Source: a virus
Virus record (IMG/VR): IMGVR_UViG_3300027973_000220
Location: 1-23,867 of that record
Reading direction: 5' to 3' (one strand)
Length of the DNA stretch: 23,867 bases
The notes under the pieces were generated by a model, which saw nothing but the letters and a program-made list of their open reading frames with translations, searched no databases and was not told where the DNA came from. Positions 1 to 7,242 of the stretch are shown piece after piece. Within the stretch, counting starts at the first letter, position 1. Each line of letters opens with the position of its first letter. A program made the position numbers and the translations under genes.

Positions 1-3000
1 CCCAGTAAATTATTTAAAACATACTTTGCCTCATTAGTTACACGGTTTACTCGGGCTGCATTTACGTTTTTAGCATACCCTAAGGCAGACTTTGCTTGAT
101 CCATTACCGTAGCTTCCCCAGCCACACTGCCTCGTTGTACTAATACAGGTTTTCCTTCTTTGTATGCAATTCCTTGATTGGTGTAACGTCCATTATTGAG
201 TACCGTGTTGCTCCTAGTATCAACAAATTGACCTTGTGGCCCTACTCGTTCTAAAGCAGATGTGTTTGTAGACTCAATAGGTCCTACAACAGCAGAAGCA
301 GCTGCTGAGGTAGGGCTCTCCCCGAGTGCAAAGTTTATAGCTGCGTCCCCAAGCAACCCACCGGCAACATGTTTGGGTTTTATATTATGCAGCAGATCCG
401 TTGCGCCTCTAGCTGCTGCTGTTACAGGATCGGTTGCATAATATGCTTTAGACGTAAGAGGAACTCTACTTTGCGAAACAAAAGCTTCGCCTTGATTATT
501 AAACTTAACACTACCCGCTAAGGCCCTCTCAGGTCGCCCTTGCTGTAAGGCCAGTGCTGTTCCTTCAGGTGTCACGTATAGGTACTGATGTCTACTTTCA
601 GAGGTTGGGCCAAAACCTGCTCGTGTGTACGCGGCCCCTCGTTTGTTGTAAGGAAGACCTGTGAAATTTTCCGCTTTGCGTACAGTAGCGCTATCCGAAC
701 CTCTCGTTAATTGTTTGTTTTCTATGTAGTCGCTGGAGGGATTAGGGCTATTAGATAGTATTGTTCCCGGTCGCAGCCCAGCCACGGCGGAACGTGATAT
801 CTCCTGCTGGAATACGTCAGAAATCTCTTTAGGAAGTTGTTTAGCTACGTAATTGTAGGATTCCGTAGGGGTTTTAGTTTGAAAGCTTATAGAGGAGGCT
901 TCGCCGACGACGGGATTATCCCTCAAAAATTTAAGTACATTAAGTGATGCATTTTCTTCCCCACGAACACTGCGAAGTAGTTCAAAATCAGCACCCCCGG
1001 TTCTATGGATTTTAACGCCGTAAGTGCCTTTAGTGTCAAGCGGAACCTCCTCAACTTGCCTAGTCAGCGGATCAAAAGTATACCTAAACTCTGAAGGAGC
1101 GGAATCTCCTTTAAATCTTGGGTACCGTTCTTCAAGTACATCAAGGTCCAATTTTTGGACAATTCTATTTATGGTATTTGCTCGGGTCCTTATATGATCC
1201 AATATAGATTCGGCTTCGGAGTCAGTTCGGATATCGTCAAATCCTACATAGCGCTCCCCTCCAATAATAGGTTTACGAGAAGATGTAGCAGATGACCCCA
1301 TAGCCCCAAGCTCATCGTACCCTTGACTGGATAACGCTAGAATTGCTTCCTGTTGCTTCGCGGTATTTCCGCTGGTGTATGCGGACTCTATACCAGAAAG
1401 CACTGAAGGTTCCAGGCCCTTCTCGTTCCTTATTCTGTTATATAGCGCTGCACGTTCTTCGGGCAGGGATACGCGTTGTTGTGTGTCAATATACTGGTCG
1501 TACCGTTTAGCTGTATCTTTTCCTGCAGCAGCGGGCCTAGCGATATCCAACGGAGAACTTTCATATAAATTTTTTACCTCGGGGTATTTTTGTAATGCCT
1601 CATCTAAGAGGACCAGAGCTTGGCGTTTTTCCTTTGAAGGAGCTTCTGAAGCTATCAACATCATTTGTTCTCTAAGCCCCGTAATTACGGGTTGCTTTAC
1701 ATCCCCACTCCCTTTCGTTGCAAATGCGTCGGCTACATTTAAGTCGGATTGCGGAGTGAAAACGACACTGCGCAGACTGTCCTCAGCGCGTTCCGCTTCT
1801 CGACGTGCGACAGCTTCACTAGATATTGCTCGCTGTTCATTATATTGAGCCTTTTGAAGCATAATTTTTGCATCGTGTTCTCCAAACTTATTAACAATCT
1901 CATTTAAAATTGCATCCGTACCTAGTTCCTGATTATCTAATGTTCTGTTGTACTCCCTTGTTAAATTCTTTGCTACATTACGCAGTGCTACTGTTCTATC
2001 CTCGATATCAACCCGGTTGGCAAAAGAATCGTTCTGCGTCAATAATTGGGTTGCATTTTCCGCTTCTTTAGGAATAACGTCAAAAGGTAAAGCAGGCTGC
2101 GTTGCGTGTACTACTTTACTTGATTTACCTGTACCTCTCTCATAATTGTAAGGCGCTTCATAATATAAATCGTCAGCTGTAGGGCGACCACGCCCCACTG
2201 CGTACTCTGCATTACGGGGTCTTGGTTCTCCTGTCTTGGGAGTATATGCCTTATAAGAAACATCTTTTTCCTGGATGCCCTTGGCTGCTTTTATTTTATC
2301 CACAACAACCTCTAGGTTATCTCTTGCTACGTTGTAGTCGTTAGAATCCCTAATAGCTTGATTTACAAAAGGTCCAACCTCGTCTAAAGACTCACGTACA
2401 TTGCCGTATACATTCTGAATACGTGGTATCTGAGCGTTTCCGGTACCAGCTATATTAACTATATGAGCAATAGTATCGGCAGTGTGTCCCGCGCCGCTTA
2501 AAATACGAGACTCCCCAGAATCTATTAAATCAGTTAACAAAGTAGTAGAATTGTGTCTTTCCGTTGCAGGAAGTTGTTGTAGATGCCTAACAATATCTAG
2601 ATGTAGTTGTTCAGGGTTAGCCAATACAAGTGGATGTTGTTCAAAAAAGTATTGGGTCTTGGGATTCTGGTTAACAGCGTTGTACACACCATAATTCTCG
2701 TTATAAACATCATGGGGCACACCTGCTATGGGAACGCTATCGAAATCATGAGGAGAAGCATTGCGGCGCAGTCCGGGTATATCTATAGGAGCATCCGATC
2801 CCTCAGAGTGCCATTGACTTAATTGCGGATCAAGATCTCCTCTCACTAGAGCCGACTCAAAAAGAAACTGATGTGCGTTCTCCGAGGAGAAAGCATCAGG
2901 TCCTTCCTGCTGTGCCCGTAAAGCTTTAGCGGCATTGAGTAAGTCCTCAACACTTAAATTTCGTGTTCCTAATGTCGGATACTCTGTTCCTGGGCCACGC

Positions 3001-3041
3001 TGGTCTTTAGCTCCGGCCCAACTGTTAAAGGTGTCCGGCAC
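1..3041 (-). CDS. Large virion-type protein, 5' part only (runs off the left edge)
   Basis: One uninterrupted minus-strand reading frame of about 1013 codons runs from 3041 to the window edge with no stop, so the C-terminus is missing. There is no nearby ATG. Two GTG codons stand in tandem (3044 and 3041), preceded by an AGAGGG ribosome-binding-like stretch and, in frame, a TAA at 3054-3056; I chose the second GTG for its spacing. The protein is hydrophilic and rich in Ala, Asn, Gln, Thr and Arg, with long helical or coiled stretches (for example around codons 420-470). A glycine/alanine-rich hydrophobic segment, beginning KHVAGGLLGDAAINFALG, lies at about codons 885-905. Size and composition resemble phage internal virion or tail-associated proteins, but I recognise no family and see no enzymatic motif. 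The reading frame is clear; the virion role is inference from size, composition and phage context. Confidence 0.75.
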   Translation of the reverse strand, partial: MPDTFNSWAGAKDQRGPGTEYPTLGTRNLSVEDLLNAAKALRAQQEGPDAFSSENAHQFLFESALVRGDLDPQLSQWHSEGSDAPIDIPGLRRNASPHDFDSVPIAGVPHDVYNENYGVYNAVNQNPKTQYFFEQHPLVLANPEQLHLDIVRHLQQLPATERHNSTTLLTDLIDSGESRILSGAGHTADTIAHIVNIAGTGNAQIPRIQNVYGNVRESLDEVGPFVNQAIRDSNDYNVARDNLEVVVDKIKAAKGIQEKDVSYKAYTPKTGEPRPRNAEYAVGRGRPTADDLYYEAPYNYERGTGKSSKVVHATQPALPFDVIPKEAENATQLLTQNDSFANRVDIEDRTVALRNVAKNLTREYNRTLDNQELGTDAILNEIVNKFGEHDAKIMLQKAQYNEQRAISSEAVARREAERAEDSLRSVVFTPQSDLNVADAFATKGSGDVKQPVITGLREQMMLIASEAPSKEKRQALVLLDEALQKYPEVKNLYESSPLDIARPAAAGKDTAKRYDQYIDTQQRVSLPEERAALYNRIRNEKGLEPSVLSGIESAYTSGNTAKQQEAILALSSQGYDELGAMGSSATSSRKPIIGGERYVGFDDIRTDSEAESILDHIRTRANTINRIVQKLDLDVLEERYPRFKGDSAPSEFRYTFDPLTRQVEEVPLDTKGTYGVKIHRTGGADFELLRSVRGEENASLNVLKFLRDNPVVGEASSISFQTKTPTESYNYVAKQLPKEISDVFQQEISRSAVAGLRPGTILSNSPNPSSDYIENKQLTRGSDSATVRKAENFTGLPYNKRGAAYTRAGFGPTSESRHQYLYVTPEGTALALQQGRPERALAGSVKFNNQGEAFVSQSRVPLTSKAYYATDPVTAAARGATDLLHNIKPKHVAGGLLGDAAINFALGESPTSAAASAVVGPIESTNTSALERVGPQGQFVDTRSNTVLNNGRYTNQGIAYKEGKPVLVQRGSVAGEATVMDQAKSALGYAKNVNAARVNRVTNEAKYVLNNLL

Positions 3042-3073
3042 CACTTGCCCTCTTTAAGCTTTGATGTCACTTA

Positions 3074-3102
3074 ACTCTAGCTAGGTAAAAACCGTACGGC
3101 AA
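3074..3102 (-). promoter_or_regulatory. Candidate sigma70-type promoter for the large left-end gene
   Basis: Read on the minus strand, TTGCCG (3102-3097) and TAGAGT (3079-3074) are separated by 17 bases, about 30 bases upstream of the GTG start at 3041. Both boxes are imperfect. Two 8-base palindromes, CTAGCTAG (3077-3084) and CCGTACGG (3092-3099), overlap it. Inference only. Confidence 0.3.
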
Positions 3103-3110
3103 CCCGAACC

Positions 3111-3138
3111 TTGCGTTCTGTGCCTAGGGTCCTATATT
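3111..3138 (+). promoter_or_regulatory. Candidate sigma70-type promoter for the rightward early-type genes
   Basis: TTGCGT (3111-3116) and TATATT (3133-3138) lie 16 bases apart, about 25 bases before the ATG at 3164. The position in the divergent gap between opposed genes supports a promoter; the -35 box is weak. Confidence 0.35.
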
Positions 3139-3163
3139 ACACCTTGTGTTCCCTCCATCAACA

Positions 3164-3544
3164 ATGCACAACTCCATGCTCGCCCTTCAATTATACCGCA
3201 ATGCCGGTACTTGGTGCTTTACAGACGAATCTAGGAATCTTACAAACGAACCTTTTGTCCTCGGAATGCCGACAATTATTGACAAGGTTATCAAGGATAA
3301 CAATATAGATAGTCCAACGCCAACAGTTATTTTTTCGTCCGAAGAATTTCCGCAGTGTCAAGGGTATTTAGCCTACGAAATGTCTGAACAAGGAGGTGTG
3401 TGGTACAGCTTGCAGGAATTGCATAAATCCCTCAAGTATCCAGGTGAAACCCTGCAAGGCTGGCTGTGCCCTGCCACGCTGAAGTTTTTTGACACGCACC
3501 CGAAAAGGATTTACTTCAAGCTTGAGGACCCCTCAAAGCCGTAA
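3164..3544 (+). CDS. Small conserved phage protein resembling DUF6717
   Basis: This encodes 126 residues if it starts at ATG 3164; ATG 3176 and an upstream GTG at 3146 are alternatives. I prefer 3164 because related phage proteins begin with a short N-S-M/I stretch, as here (MHNSMLALQLYRNAGTWCF). Features that recall DUF6717 are the aromatic TWCFTDE segment, EPFVLGMPTIIDKV at about residues 30-43, a FSSEEFPQCQG stretch, a tryptophan/tyrosine pair, and a C-terminal GWLCPATLKFFD followed by P-K-x-I-Y-F-K. The function of that family is unknown to me. It is the first gene of the rightward cluster, 62 bases before the next one, probably read from the promoter at 3111-3138. The family call is from memory of its conserved pattern. 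Confidence 0.7.
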   Translation: MHNSMLALQLYRNAGTWCFTDESRNLTNEPFVLGMPTIIDKVIKDNNIDSPTPTVIFSSEEFPQCQGYLAYEMSEQGGVWYSLQELHKSLKYPGETLQGWLCPATLKFFDTHPKRIYFKLEDPSKP

Positions 3545-3606
3545 CTATGAAATTTTTCTAAAGGCGCCTCCCTTGCCGCCTTGGTCCTTATACACTGCCC
3601 TTGTCA

Positions 3607-4407
3607 ATGGACTTTGCAATGAACTTCAGTTTCAACTACGGGGGTCAAACCCTGAACAAGCCCGAAGCAGATGCACTTTTTCAAGCCGCAGCTTCTTCCC
3701 AGTCTCAGCCCTTTGAGATCGATCTGAGCAAACTTATTGATGTGCGAGTGGTGGACAGCAGCAAGCTGTTTGAACTCAGCGTCTATCAACATAATCCCAC
3801 GCTGGCTTCCCTAGCATTTAAGCTAGCTACCGCCACTCCGGCACCCGCAATCAAGGCTCCTATCAAGGCGCCCGCCACAAAGAAGTCTCCAGCCTCACTC
3901 CTAAAGCCTGGTAACGCAGACGACATCATTGCGGATCTTAATAAATCCGCATGCTACCGAAGTGTAGGTGCAGCACTTTTGTTGCAGTACGCAGACTTAG
4001 AAATGCCTAAGGTTATGCGGGACACCGCTGTAGAGTTTGCCAATGACTGCCTGACTACTCACAAGGTCAAGCCTTCTTCAATTGTGTACAAGGGTTTCAC
4101 TCTAACCAACCTAGGCCTTGTACCTAAAGACATCTCCCCGGACGTACCTCGCCGTGCTACTTTCCACGTCAGCCCCGTTTACCTCTCTCTACGTGAGGGT
4201 CTTGCTTACTGTGAGCATAATGGTTTGCTATCTATCCGGCGGCACTACTCCAGTGGATCGCACCGCACAGACGTACATCCCATCGCTGAAAAGCTAAAAC
4301 GTATGTACTACACCTTTGTTCTTACGGACAAGGGTGCAGAGGTAAAAGAAAGCTGGGGCGATATGGAAACCTTTATTGTTAAGTTCTTCAAAAATCGGCA
4401 CGTTTGA
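3607..4407 (+). CDS. Hypothetical protein with linker and possible C-terminal winged-helix-like domain
   Basis: This is a 266-residue protein from ATG 3607; a TTG two codons upstream would extend it slightly. I do not recognise it. The first ~75 residues appear globular, followed by an Ala/Pro/Lys-rich linker (about residues 75-100) with repeated KAP units. The C-terminal ~165 residues form another domain ending in a tyrosine-rich helix and a short FVLTDKGAEV stretch reminiscent of the last strand pair of winged-helix proteins; that is a guess. The N-terminus contains YGGQTLNK, similar to LGGQTLTK at the start of the 7243 gene, which may be coincidence. The next gene starts two bases beyond its stop codon, so the two are probably co-translated. 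Confidence 0.75.
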   Translation: MDFAMNFSFNYGGQTLNKPEADALFQAAASSQSQPFEIDLSKLIDVRVVDSSKLFELSVYQHNPTLASLAFKLATATPAPAIKAPIKAPATKKSPASLLKPGNADDIIADLNKSACYRSVGAALLLQYADLEMPKVMRDTAVEFANDCLTTHKVKPSSIVYKGFTLTNLGLVPKDISPDVPRRATFHVSPVYLSLREGLAYCEHNGLLSIRRHYSSGSHRTDVHPIAEKLKRMYYTFVLTDKGAEVKESWGDMETFIVKFFKNRHV

Positions 4408-4409
4408 TC

Positions 4410-4718
4410 ATGTTCTTTAACTCAAACATCGATCCGCTAAGGCAGCGCACCCTGGACCTAGCCGTTGAATCTTGCGTGGAAGACTTTGAATCCACGGTGG
4501 GAGATGCCCTAGACGAAAACTTGACACCCTTTGAAATCCTGGATTGTTTTAAGGCTTCATTGCTAAAAAAAGTCGACTATTACGTTGACCAAGCGACAAA
4601 GTACAGTGTCTTACTGCATGGCTTAAATGAATACAAAGATCAAGACCCAGACGCGGTATACGAAGAGGAAGACCTAGAGAAGCCTGATGAAGCACCGGAC
4701 CTGAACGACATATACTAA
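4410..4718 (+). CDS. Small acidic hypothetical protein
   Basis: This encodes 102 residues from ATG 4410, two bases after the stop of the upstream gene (TGA at 4405-4407); a TTG at 4404 would overlap that stop. The body is predicted helical, and the last ~30 residues are strongly acidic (D/E-rich, ending DLNDIY). I recognise no family. Acidic tails of this type are common in phage proteins that mimic or bind nucleic-acid-binding surfaces, but nothing here proves that. It is the last gene before the hairpin at 4733-4766. Confidence 0.7.
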   Translation: MFFNSNIDPLRQRTLDLAVESCVEDFESTVGDALDENLTPFEILDCFKASLLKKVDYYVDQATKYSVLLHGLNEYKDQDPDAVYEEEDLEKPDEAPDLNDIY

Positions 4719-4732
4719 GCTTAATGTTGACG

Positions 4733-4766
4733 GCGTCCTCGCCCTTCGGGCTGCGGGGGCGCTTTT
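4733..4766 (+). terminator. Probable intrinsic terminator after the early-type cluster
   Basis: A GC-rich hairpin: bases 4733-4744 pair with 4748-4762 around a TTC loop (GCCC/GGGC at the tip, a three-base bulge, then GCGTCC with GGGCGC allowing one G-T pair), followed by TTTTA. It separates the small genes from the DNA polymerase gene, which would then need its own promoter in the short AT-rich stretch 4765-4775. Confidence 0.6.
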
Positions 4767-4788
4767 ACTATATACCACTGAGATTCTG

Positions 4789-6687
4789 ATGAACATCAAC
4801 TACATTGTTGACCCAGCCGAATACACCAAAGCAATTGAAGTTCTAACCGGATACAAAAAACTCTGCCTTGACTTTGAGACCACGGGGCTTCAAGCCAGCA
4901 TCGCTAAACCCAGACTCCTTCAGCTCTGCGATTCAGATCCGACCGTCGAGGATCGTATAGTTTACGTCTTTGACCTATTTAAAGTACCAGCCAACGCAGC
5001 CTTAAAAGACTTAATCGAGTCACGGGAGATGCTGATCGGTCAAAACCTAAACTTCGACCTACAGTTCCTATTCACACTCGGCATTGACTTCAAAGGGAAG
5101 ATCTTCGATACTTACGTGGCTGAACGAATACTTCGTGCTGGGTTTAAAGAGAAGCGAATCAGTCCTGTAGCTCAGAAGACATACTTCGCTGACGTGTCTT
5201 GCAGCTTGAAATCAATAGCCTTACGTCGCCTAGAGCTTGAACTCGACAAAGAACAACGTCGTACGGATTGGTCCCAGCCCGACCTCACTCTTGAACAAAT
5301 TGCATATGCCGCCACTGATGTTGACATTCTTCCACGCATCGCGGCTGATCAGTTAGAAGAACTCCGCGAGGAATCTCTAACCCCGATCTACAGTATCGAG
5401 TCTCGGTGTATCCGACCAGTTGCTTTGATGTGTTACAACGGATTTGGTGTCGATGTTACAAAGTTAAAAGAACTACGAGTGAATCTTGAGCAAGATCTTA
5501 AAGATAAGACAGAGCAGTTTATATCCGGGCTAGATGCACAGCTGCCTGAAGACCAAAAGCTTCCTAGGGACGCAGAAGGGCTTATAGCTATAGGAAAGAA
5601 GCCTAAGAAAGAGTTTAACCCAGGAAGTCCTGTTCAGGTAATTGCGGCTTTTACTGCTTGCGGAATTGAGGTTCCCAAAGATACTATCACCGGCAAACCT
5701 ACGCTGAACCAGATTGCTTTATCTGAGTTTGACAGTGAGGATCCTACGATGGCGCTGTACAGAGAACGAGCAAAGATTGAGACTCGCTTGGAGCACATAA
5801 GCAAACTTATTAATAATGTAAATCCCGTTACACATAGAATTCACTCTTCGTATAACCAAGTTGGTGCAAACTCTGGCAGATTCACATGTTCCGGGGCTCC
5901 TAAAACAAAAGCAAAAGAAAACAAATCAGTATTTGCAGTGAACATGCAACAAATCCCACGCTCGTCGGATTTCAGAGCTTGTTTTATAGCGGCACCTGGA
6001 TATGTTCTAGTGATTGCTGACTACAACCAAATGGAGCTGAGGCTGCTTGCGGAATTAGCTAACATTCCGCAAATGCAGGAGGCTTACAACAGGGATATTG
6101 ATCTTCATACATTGACAGCCGCGTTAATGAATAGTTGCCCTATTAGCGAAGTGACCAAGGCGCAACGCCAGATGGCGAAGGGGGCTAATTTTGGGATGAT
6201 CTTTGGCATTGGGTTTAAGAAGTTTAAAACGTACGCAGCATCTTCTTTCGGATTGCATTTATCACTTTCAGAATCAAAGATTCTTCATTCTAAGTTTCAC
6301 AGTTCATACCCTAGATTACGTGAATGGCATATGGAACGTTCAGCTTTAGTTCAAGATGGCTGGTGTTATACACGCACAGCTATGGGACGGAGGCGTCTAT
6401 TGTCTTACGATGACTGCAAAATGACTACTGCGGCAAACACGATCATACAAGGATCGGGGGCAGATATTTTAAAGGTGGCGTTAGGTGAGTTAGGTCCAGA
6501 CCTAAATCAAGATGTGCGTTTAGTTGCGGTGGTTCATGATGAAATAGTACTTGAGGTCAAGGAAGGTTTAAGCAAACAATGGGAGATAAAGCTGCCTGAA
6601 ATAATGACTAGAGCAGGTTCCACGGTGTTTGAGAAAACCAAACTCACCGCAGAGCCTGGAGTCGGCCCCGATTGGTCAAGCAAATGA
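4789..6687 (+). CDS. polA: Family A DNA polymerase with 3'-5' exonuclease
   Basis: This 632-residue polymerase copies the phage genome. The N-terminal DEDDy proofreading exonuclease is intact: D28 and E30 in LDFETTG, D90 in GQNLNFD, and Y173/D177 in YAATDVD. The polymerase domain has motif A (DYNQMELR, D411), motif B (K464 to G475, AKGANFGMIFGIG) and motif C (VVHDE, D584). There is no 5' nuclease domain, as is usual for phage enzymes. F468 corresponds to E. coli Pol I Phe762, and F472 occupies the position of Tyr766, a conservative change. It starts at ATG 4789, 70 bases after the previous gene and just past a terminator hairpin, and its stop overlaps the next start (ATGA). Function is certain at family level; the gene symbol is used generically. 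Confidence 0.97.
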   Translation: MNINYIVDPAEYTKAIEVLTGYKKLCLDFETTGLQASIAKPRLLQLCDSDPTVEDRIVYVFDLFKVPANAALKDLIESREMLIGQNLNFDLQFLFTLGIDFKGKIFDTYVAERILRAGFKEKRISPVAQKTYFADVSCSLKSIALRRLELELDKEQRRTDWSQPDLTLEQIAYAATDVDILPRIAADQLEELREESLTPIYSIESRCIRPVALMCYNGFGVDVTKLKELRVNLEQDLKDKTEQFISGLDAQLPEDQKLPRDAEGLIAIGKKPKKEFNPGSPVQVIAAFTACGIEVPKDTITGKPTLNQIALSEFDSEDPTMALYRERAKIETRLEHISKLINNVNPVTHRIHSSYNQVGANSGRFTCSGAPKTKAKENKSVFAVNMQQIPRSSDFRACFIAAPGYVLVIADYNQMELRLLAELANIPQMQEAYNRDIDLHTLTAALMNSCPISEVTKAQRQMAKGANFGMIFGIGFKKFKTYAASSFGLHLSLSESKILHSKFHSSYPRLREWHMERSALVQDGWCYTRTAMGRRRLLSYDDCKMTTAANTIIQGSGADILKVALGELGPDLNQDVRLVAVVHDEIVLEVKEGLSKQWEIKLPEIMTRAGSTVFEKTKLTAEPGVGPDWSSK

Positions 6688-7007
6688 AACCTTTAAACAT
6701 TAAGAAAACGGAAACCCTTAAAAACATGACTAAACTTGCTACGACCCCTCGTTTGTACACAGAAGTCGAAATGGCTTCCCATCCTGGACTACGCTTTAAA
6801 GAAACCTGGACCATTGTGTCCAAGGACGGGCTGTACGTACACAGTTATTTACAAAACAATAAAATAGCAGAATACTCCTCCGATGAAAAAAAAGCGGACG
6901 TTTTTACAACGTACGAGGATGCTTTAACAAGACTCAGGACACTGGATATGATAAGCCGCACTAAACACACCCTTAGACGCTTCATGATCGAAAACACAAA
7001 CCCCTAG
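6684..7007 (+). CDS. Hypothetical protein coupled to the DNA polymerase gene
   Basis: This encodes 107 residues from ATG 6684, whose ATGA overlaps the polymerase stop, which argues for translational coupling. A second ATG at 6726 would shorten it by 14 residues. The protein is basic, with lysine/threonine-rich ends and a central region (about residues 30-85) of likely beta-strands containing W-T-I-V and Y-V-H-S-Y. I do not recognise the family. Position right after the polymerase suggests a replication accessory role, but nothing in the sequence demonstrates it. Confidence 0.65.
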   Translation: MKPLNIKKTETLKNMTKLATTPRLYTEVEMASHPGLRFKETWTIVSKDGLYVHSYLQNNKIAEYSSDEKKADVFTTYEDALTRLRTLDMISRTKHTLRRFMIENTNP

Positions 7008-7041
7008 ACTTGCTAAGATAGAGCAGATCTTATTTGCGGTC

Positions 7042-7218
7042 ATGCGGTTTGCAGGAGATACTTTTAGTCGTTCGGAACCTTCTCAAACTAGAAATGACGA
7101 CGAATCCGTGCTTAGTGCATACTTTCCGGATCTAAGGAAGGTGTATAAGCCTAAGTTTAAAGCTAAGGCCGCTACGACTGCCGCCACGGGGGGCAATACG
7201 CCTTCTGCTGCTGGTTGA
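7042..7218 (+). CDS. Small hypothetical protein, 58 residues
   Basis: An open frame from ATG 7042 to TGA 7218 fills most of the gap between the 107-residue gene and the 7243 gene. The N-terminal half is charged and polar; the C-terminal half is Lys/Ala-rich and then Ala/Thr/Gly-rich. No family is recognised and no strong ribosome-binding site is visible. I include it because it fits neatly between two genes on the same strand in an otherwise fully packed region; it could also be non-coding spacer. Confidence 0.45.
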   Translation: MRFAGDTFSRSEPSQTRNDDESVLSAYFPDLRKVYKPKFKAKAATTAATGGNTPSAAG

Positions 7219-7242
7219 AATCTTTAACTTGAGTGTGACGTA

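Noticed and set aside
1375-2822. Several plus-strand open frames of 65-157 codons
   Set aside because: They lie opposite the continuous 1013-codon minus frame, lack ribosome-binding sites and have cysteine/serine-rich, shadow-like composition.
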